From contig JAQFVV010006231.1 in assembly GCA_028023455.1 (NCBI GenBank), forward strand, positions 6,276,036 to 6,340,035: a stretch of 64,000 nt of DNA, given 5' to 3'. A model generated the notes under the pieces. That model was not told the origin of the DNA. It worked only from the letters and a program-made list of their open reading frames with translations, and made no database searches. Of the stretch, positions 59,462 to 64,000 are shown in pieces. The DNA is from Epiperipatus broadwayi. Taxonomy: Eukaryota; Onychophora; Udeonychophora; Euonychophora; Peripatidae. Made by a program: the position numbers and the translations under genes. Numbering within the stretch: position 1 is the stretch's first letter; every line of letters starts with the position of its first letter.

Positions 59462-59940
59462 TCTTTATTGTCTGATTTCTGGTATTATATTTATATATAT
59501 AAAAAGAGTCTAAATTAATTTATCTACTTATTTTTTTATTGGAAATGAACAAGTTGCTTTTTTGTTTTTGCTTTTAAAAACACACTTTTATTTTAATAAC
59601 ATTACTATGCTAGACTTTTTTTTTGTCTTTATTGTCTGATTTCAGGTATTATTTTGAAATTAATTAAAAAAAATACATCTATAAATTAATTGCTGTACTT
59701 TTGGATTGAAAACAAAGTATAAATTAATTTATCTACTTATTTTTTATTGGAAACGAACAAGTTGCTTTTGGTTTTTGCTTTTAAAAAGACACTTTTATTT
59801 TAAGAACCTTACTGTGCCAGACTTTTTTGTCTTTATTGTCCAATTTCAGGTATTATTTTGAGATTACAACACACACAAAAAAAACATGTATCAATTAATT
59901 GCTGTACTTATTTTTGATTAAAAACAAACAAGTTCTTTTG
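59462..59940. repeat. ~200-bp tandem repeat, about 2.5 copies
   Basis: 'tttattgtctgatttc' followed by 'ggtattat', 'aaattaatttatctacttat', 'ttggaaatgaacaagttgc' and 'ttttgcttttaaaaa' recur starting at about 59463, 59629 and 59836. There is no open frame. Confidence 0.75.
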
Positions 59941-60660
59941 GACAACAATTTGTGAAAGACAGCATTGGCAAGCACATCAATGTGCGGGGATGTGGAATGA
60001 TGGTTTAGCCGATCATACAAAATGCATTGACTTGAAACAACAACTTGTGAAATGTGAAAGAGTCATGGAGGGAATATGTCAGCATGTATCACTGGAATGT
60101 GCAGGGGGGGAGGGACTGATGGTTTTGCCAATCGAAGGATTGTCCAAAAGATGCAAGGGTCTAAGCAAATCAACCTTACAATTTCCAAAACGAGCTGCAA
60201 CCTCAGCCATTTTATTTGTCTCATATGTGTTCTCACACAAACCTGAGTTTTCATGTGATTTCTGTGCAGTGGTGCTTGTCCCTACCCTTTTCCAATTGTT
60301 AAAAAGCTTGCAAGTTGTATAGGAAGCACAGTGATGGGCTTAAAATTATTACTATATAATACTACATCAGGTAGGGTGTAAGATCATTACTTGGAATGTA
60401 CATTTCAAGAGTTATAGCCAGTTGATTTCTATATATTCTCACATGACATGGTAGCAGTGTGTGAAGTGTGTGCATTTGCATAGTTCACAAAGCACATCAG
60501 TGGATCATAATATTGGTGTGCACTGACATCTAGGCCTGCAATGGCTAATATGAACAGAACTGTTCTATAAACCATAAGTTTGGCTATGCAAACAACATTT
60601 TTATGAGTTTTTGCATGTAAAAAGCACCATCAAGTGGGTGGTATTACCTAAAAATAGAGT
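59941..60660. other. GC-richer island, probably an unidentified element remnant
   Basis: Higher GC than its surroundings. The frame 59990-60322 (110 codons) on + has reasonable composition and two or three cysteine-rich spots, but no motif I recognise. Part of 60590-60660 weakly resembles 12950-13025. Could be a decayed transposon; not supported as a gene. Confidence 0.25.
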
Positions 60661-61600
60661 ACCTAATTTTTTTATTGACAAAAATTTATCACTCTTCTAA
60701 AATTATTGTTCTAATGTGTAAAATAATATATTTAAAATATATATGTGTGTGTTTTAATTTGCTCTGTTTTTTATTACTGTAATGGGCTCATACCCTTTCC
60801 CATTTATATTTGATTAGACTTATGCTATTTCTAGAAAATATTTTTTTATATTATCATATTTATTACTGACAAGATTTATTCATGAACAAAACAATTTAAT
60901 TGACTGAGATGGACTTATAGTAGCCATAAACCTGGAGGCAAGTTATTTTAAAACTTCATCTCCCAAAGAAAAAAAAAATTAAATAGTAGATATAATGATA
61001 TATATTTATGTAAATAGATACTTGGCCTTAGTTTCTCATAATTATTTATTAATTTTTCCCTAACAATATATTTATGAACATCGGCCTTTTATGACCCCAA
61101 GCACCAATCCTATGCTTACATAAGAATTATACTGAAATGGTTGAGGAAAGTAATCATAGCGTGTTAATGAATGACCAGCCTTAGCTAGGTCATTCATGGT
61201 GGGTAGTACTTTGACTGACAGGGACATGTATATTTAAGTTAATATAAATCAAATTATTCAATAACTAAAAGCATACATAAATTTTTAAAATTAAATAAAT
61301 AATTATGAAATAAATATATATATATATATAAATAACAATGCTCAAATATTTAATGAATATAATAGCATAAATATTTTTTTTCTACTGACAAAATGATTAG
61401 TTATTACAAATATTAAATATCTTTAATAGTATTAGTATGATTTAATATAAAGAAATTACAGTCTATAAATATAATATTGAGAATATGTATGCTTATAAGT
61501 TTGTAATAATGTACATATGACCTTTGAATCCCCAGGACAGAGAATTTCATCTTGGCATGGATTTATTTTAATAAGTTTCAGTTTTTCGTTAATTTTTATG
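60661..61600. other. AT-rich sequence, nothing recognised
   Basis: No feature recognised; small TA microsatellite at 61312-61330. Confidence 0.4.
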
Positions 61601-61641
61601 CTTTCAAAATTCTTTGAATTATGTTTTTTATCTACCCAGGA

Positions 61642-61820
61642 AACACTATGGCCACAGAAATTGTTCAGAAAGAATGTCTTTGCCTTTTAAAATTTCCGAT
61701 GGCACGATGATGAACTACGATACTTGCAGAGAAGCAGATTTTTTTAGCTTTGGATGGATACAGGATTATGTAGCATCTGTTTTCTTCATGGAACAATGGG
61801 ATAAAAGCCCAGCATGTTGA
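61642..61820 (+). CDS. Possible exon or decayed coding fragment of unknown family
   Basis: A polypyrimidine/acceptor-like 'tttttatctacccag' (ends 61641) precedes an open stretch ending in a tga at 61818-61820. The peptide contains CSERMSLPFKISDGTMMNYD and then CREADFFSFGWIQDYVASV, with balanced composition and a GC content clearly above its AT-rich surroundings. It lies 2.4 kb past the RasGEF stop codon. It could be the last exon of a downstream or alternative transcript, or a transposon piece. I recognise no family. Confidence 0.25.
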
Positions 61821-62480
61821 GGACTCTACCTCAACATATTCATTTTAGTTGGAAAATACATATTTTCTTCCAAAATCATGTTAAAAATCTCCAGTATCAA
61901 TTTGCGGCAATCAGCATAAAAACTTCAACAAAAAAACTCCCTCCAGTCTCCTGATTTTTCTATTTATATTCTTTATTTTTCTAGAAAGTTATATTCCTCA
62001 AAATGTTCGATATTTTATTCATCCTTTGTAATCTCATTAGTCCAGGACTCCACAGTTTTAGATCCATTTTCTTTTTTATTCTTATTTCTTTTTCACAAAA
62101 GAAAAGCTTTTTAGCAAGTTTTTTTCTTTTATATTAACATTTTGTTTTAAACTTTAAAAATAAAAAAAAATTTAATCAAGTAATATGGTGAAAGCATTCC
62201 ATAGATAAAATCTGTTTTTTTATCATTTACATATATTTTCTTTTTATTAAAAATAAAACAAAATTAGACACAAAAAAATATATACTTATATGCTTTTCCA
62301 GAAGATTCTTTTTCTATATTTGATTATACAATATCATGTACATACACATATTCAATTAAACAAATGAGCACACACACACACCCTTTAAGCCAATTTTAGC
62401 TACTTTATTTAATTATTTTGTCTTAATCAAATATATACATTTGATTACCACATCTGCCTATATGTGGCTATAGAATCCCT
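61821..62480. other. AT-rich sequence, nothing recognised
   Basis: AT-rich; contains a CA microsatellite at about 62370-62382. No exon or element boundary that I can support, although part of it may be the LTR of the minus-strand element that follows. Confidence 0.35.
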
Positions 62481-62490
62481 TAAACTTATA

Positions 62491-62550
62491 ACAGGGTTCA
62501 GACCTGGTTCCTGTTACAAAACAGGATTCAGACCTGATTCCTGTTACAAA
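62491..62550. repeat. 30-bp direct repeat, two copies, at an LTR-like start
   Basis: 'acagggttcagacctggttc' with 'ctgttacaaa' at 62491-62520, then the same with two changes at 62521-62550. On the minus strand each copy contains TGTAACAGG, an LTR-like start, directly after a G run (complement of cccccc at 62553-62558) that looks like a polypurine tract. Confidence 0.7.
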
Positions 62551-64000
62551 ATCCCCCCATCCTCATTCAGAATGACTCAAAATTAAATTAAAAAATAATA
62601 TTAAAAAAAAATTTCCTTCCCTCTTTTTTTTAAAAAGTTCATTTCATCCTAGTTCCTTTTTATTTGTCTGTGTTGCAAGTTTCAGTGACCAGGCATTATA
62701 AGATCCTTTGATTCCTTGCCAGGTATATACTCAAAAAGCATTATTTCCATGATGGCAAATGATGGAAAAGGGACTTTCATATAAATTGCAAAACTTCCAG
62801 CATATAAACTTGCCCAGATCACTCACATAGGGCATCCTGACCATGACCTGGTCTCCTAATTTGAACTTGTAGGGATTTCTTATTGGTCTTCTATTCCTTC
62901 TTTGTCTCATCTTATAAAGGGTTTGGGATGGCTGGGTATGATCAGCTTTTTGATTGATGGGAGGTTCTTTCTTCCCTGGTAGGTGTTTTAATTAGTCTAG
63001 GAATGTGCCACCTGAAATGCAAATGCAGAGGGGCAAAACTAGTAAACTCAATTTATGAACCAATTTATATAATTCATGATCGGTTGCATGTGCTTGACCC
63101 AACTCCTGCATTACCCTTTCACAAGATGGATTATCCAGATTGACATGAATATATATTTAATTCCTGTCTATGGGTCTATCTATGCAACTCCCCTGAGATA
63201 AATAGAGTACCATGGTTGGAGAGAATAATCTTAGGCTTTCCAACTTCCAAGAAATGCCTACTTTCCAACATCTTCATGACATTTCTTGTGTTAGTCTGAG
63301 CGATGGCATACATGGATACACACTTTGAAAATAAATTGTATATGACCACAAATATGTTTTTTATTTAATGCTGGTAATGAGCCATAGAAATCCATCACCG
63401 TCATCTCCCAAGATTTTGATGGTATCACAGAGACCATAGGAGTCACATTGCTTCTATTTTCAGGTTTAGTTCTTTTACAGGTTTTACATTTGGCAAGTAT
63501 GGCCATGATTTTTGTTTACATACCCATCCAGTAGAACCACTTCCTGAGCAAATGCTCAGTTTTAGGGTACCATAATGGCCATATAGTTGATGAACATGGA
63601 TCATAACATCTTATTTGATGAGGTATACCTGACTTCCATTCTTCTTGGTCATCTTGTATTCTGTATTGCAATATGCCATGATACATCCAGTACGTTGCTA
63701 CCTTATTAACTACCCACATGACATTTATGGCCTTACCCCCTTTCCAATCATTCAGTCACAAGTTGCAATTGCTCATCACACTGATGATAATCCAAATGTT
63801 TCAACTCTTTTTTTACCCTTGCATTCATTCTTAAATCAATACTGGCAATGTACAGATCTCCCTAAATTGCAGAGTTTAGAACTGGCAGGATTTCTACTTA
63901 GAATATCAGGGATGATGTTTTCAGACCCTTTACAGTATTTCACTGTATACACAGTAATCATTGATTAATGAAGTGTATGACATGTGTTAATGTAAAATTA
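62551..64000 (-). mobile_element. Gypsy-like LTR retrotransposon, 3' pol part, runs off the window
   Basis: Read on the minus strand from the window end: the RNase H tail YTVKYCKGSENIIPDILSRN (about 63890-63955), then the integrase zinc finger and core, then the C-terminal domain (about 62650-62900), where pieces such as GDQVMVRMPY and a 'SPF.I......NAF' stretch match the GPY/F-type end of gypsy integrases. The region ends in the G tract at about 62553-62558 and an LTR-like TGTAACAGG. Frames are broken in several places. The 5' half lies beyond position 64000. It is related to, but clearly different from, the + strand element at 45.9-50.8 kb. Confidence 0.8.
63291..63506 (-). pseudogene. Integrase core fragment of the minus-strand gypsy-like element
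   Basis: The 71-codon frame has AKCKTCKRTKPEN (the CxxC half of the HHCC zinc finger) and MTVMDFYGSLPALNKKHICG (the first catalytic Asp context, DFYG.LP). The equivalent in the + strand element is VVVDFYRPLP. The upstream zinc-finger half lies in the next frame at 63516-63719. Confidence 0.8.

Noticed and set aside
59990-60322. 110-codon frame as a host gene
   Set aside because: No recognised motif or splice signal, and the surrounding GC-richer island looks like a decayed element with a weak match near 12.95 kb.

Overview
The window is very AT-rich, with sparse coding sequence, GT-AG introns tens of kilobases long and dense transposable elements, so it is nuclear DNA of a metazoan. The mix of Penelope-like and Ty3/gypsy-type elements, tRNA-derived SINEs, hammerhead-ribozyme repeats, a very long GATA array and TTAGGG-like DNA fits a lophotrochozoan. 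A mollusc, perhaps a cephalopod, is my best guess; this is inference and no single marker proves it.

The only host gene I can support is a Ras-family guanine nucleotide exchange factor (RasGEF/CDC25 domain) on the + strand. Its last four exons lie at 2457-2788, 20585-20713, 36992-37125 and 58815-59277. They splice in phase (0, 0, 2) into at least 351 residues that end just after the RasGEF domain. Upstream exons lie outside the window, so most of the window is intron of this gene.

Layout of the repeats: GATA array and derivatives (4.0-4.95 kb); tandem plus inverted 362-bp array split by a 2.17-kb insertion with a 5-bp target duplication (5.4-9.4 kb); TIR element resembling pogo/Tigger (9.74-11.16 kb); telomere-like patch (12.3 kb); tandem hammerhead-ribozyme element with a 14-bp target duplication (16.67-17.59 kb); TIR-like remnant (18.8-19.6 kb); two Penelope-like elements head to head (21.35-24.85 kb), one carrying a SINE that the other lacks; hAT-like end (to 26.09 kb); a dispersed family with a second hammerhead ribozyme (27.66-29.16, 31.8-32.0 and 58.16-58.42 kb); foldback elements (28.24-28.42, 29.24-31.4, 32.44-33.16 and 33.70-34.02 kb); a decayed gypsy-like element on + (about 45.9-51.3 kb); a non-autonomous LTR retrotransposon on - (52.15-57.93 kb); and the 3' part of another gypsy-like element on - (62.5 kb to the window end).

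The most notable signal is the set of small repeats carrying type I hammerhead ribozyme motifs. One family is tandem and flanked by a long target duplication, like the animal 'retrozymes'; another is dispersed in at least five copies, one of which (near 31.85 kb) keeps both catalytic boxes. They sit beside Penelope-like elements with a visible reverse transcriptase box and GIY-YIG motif, the kind of machinery thought to mobilise such RNAs. All similarities were judged by eye; no alignment or folding program was run.
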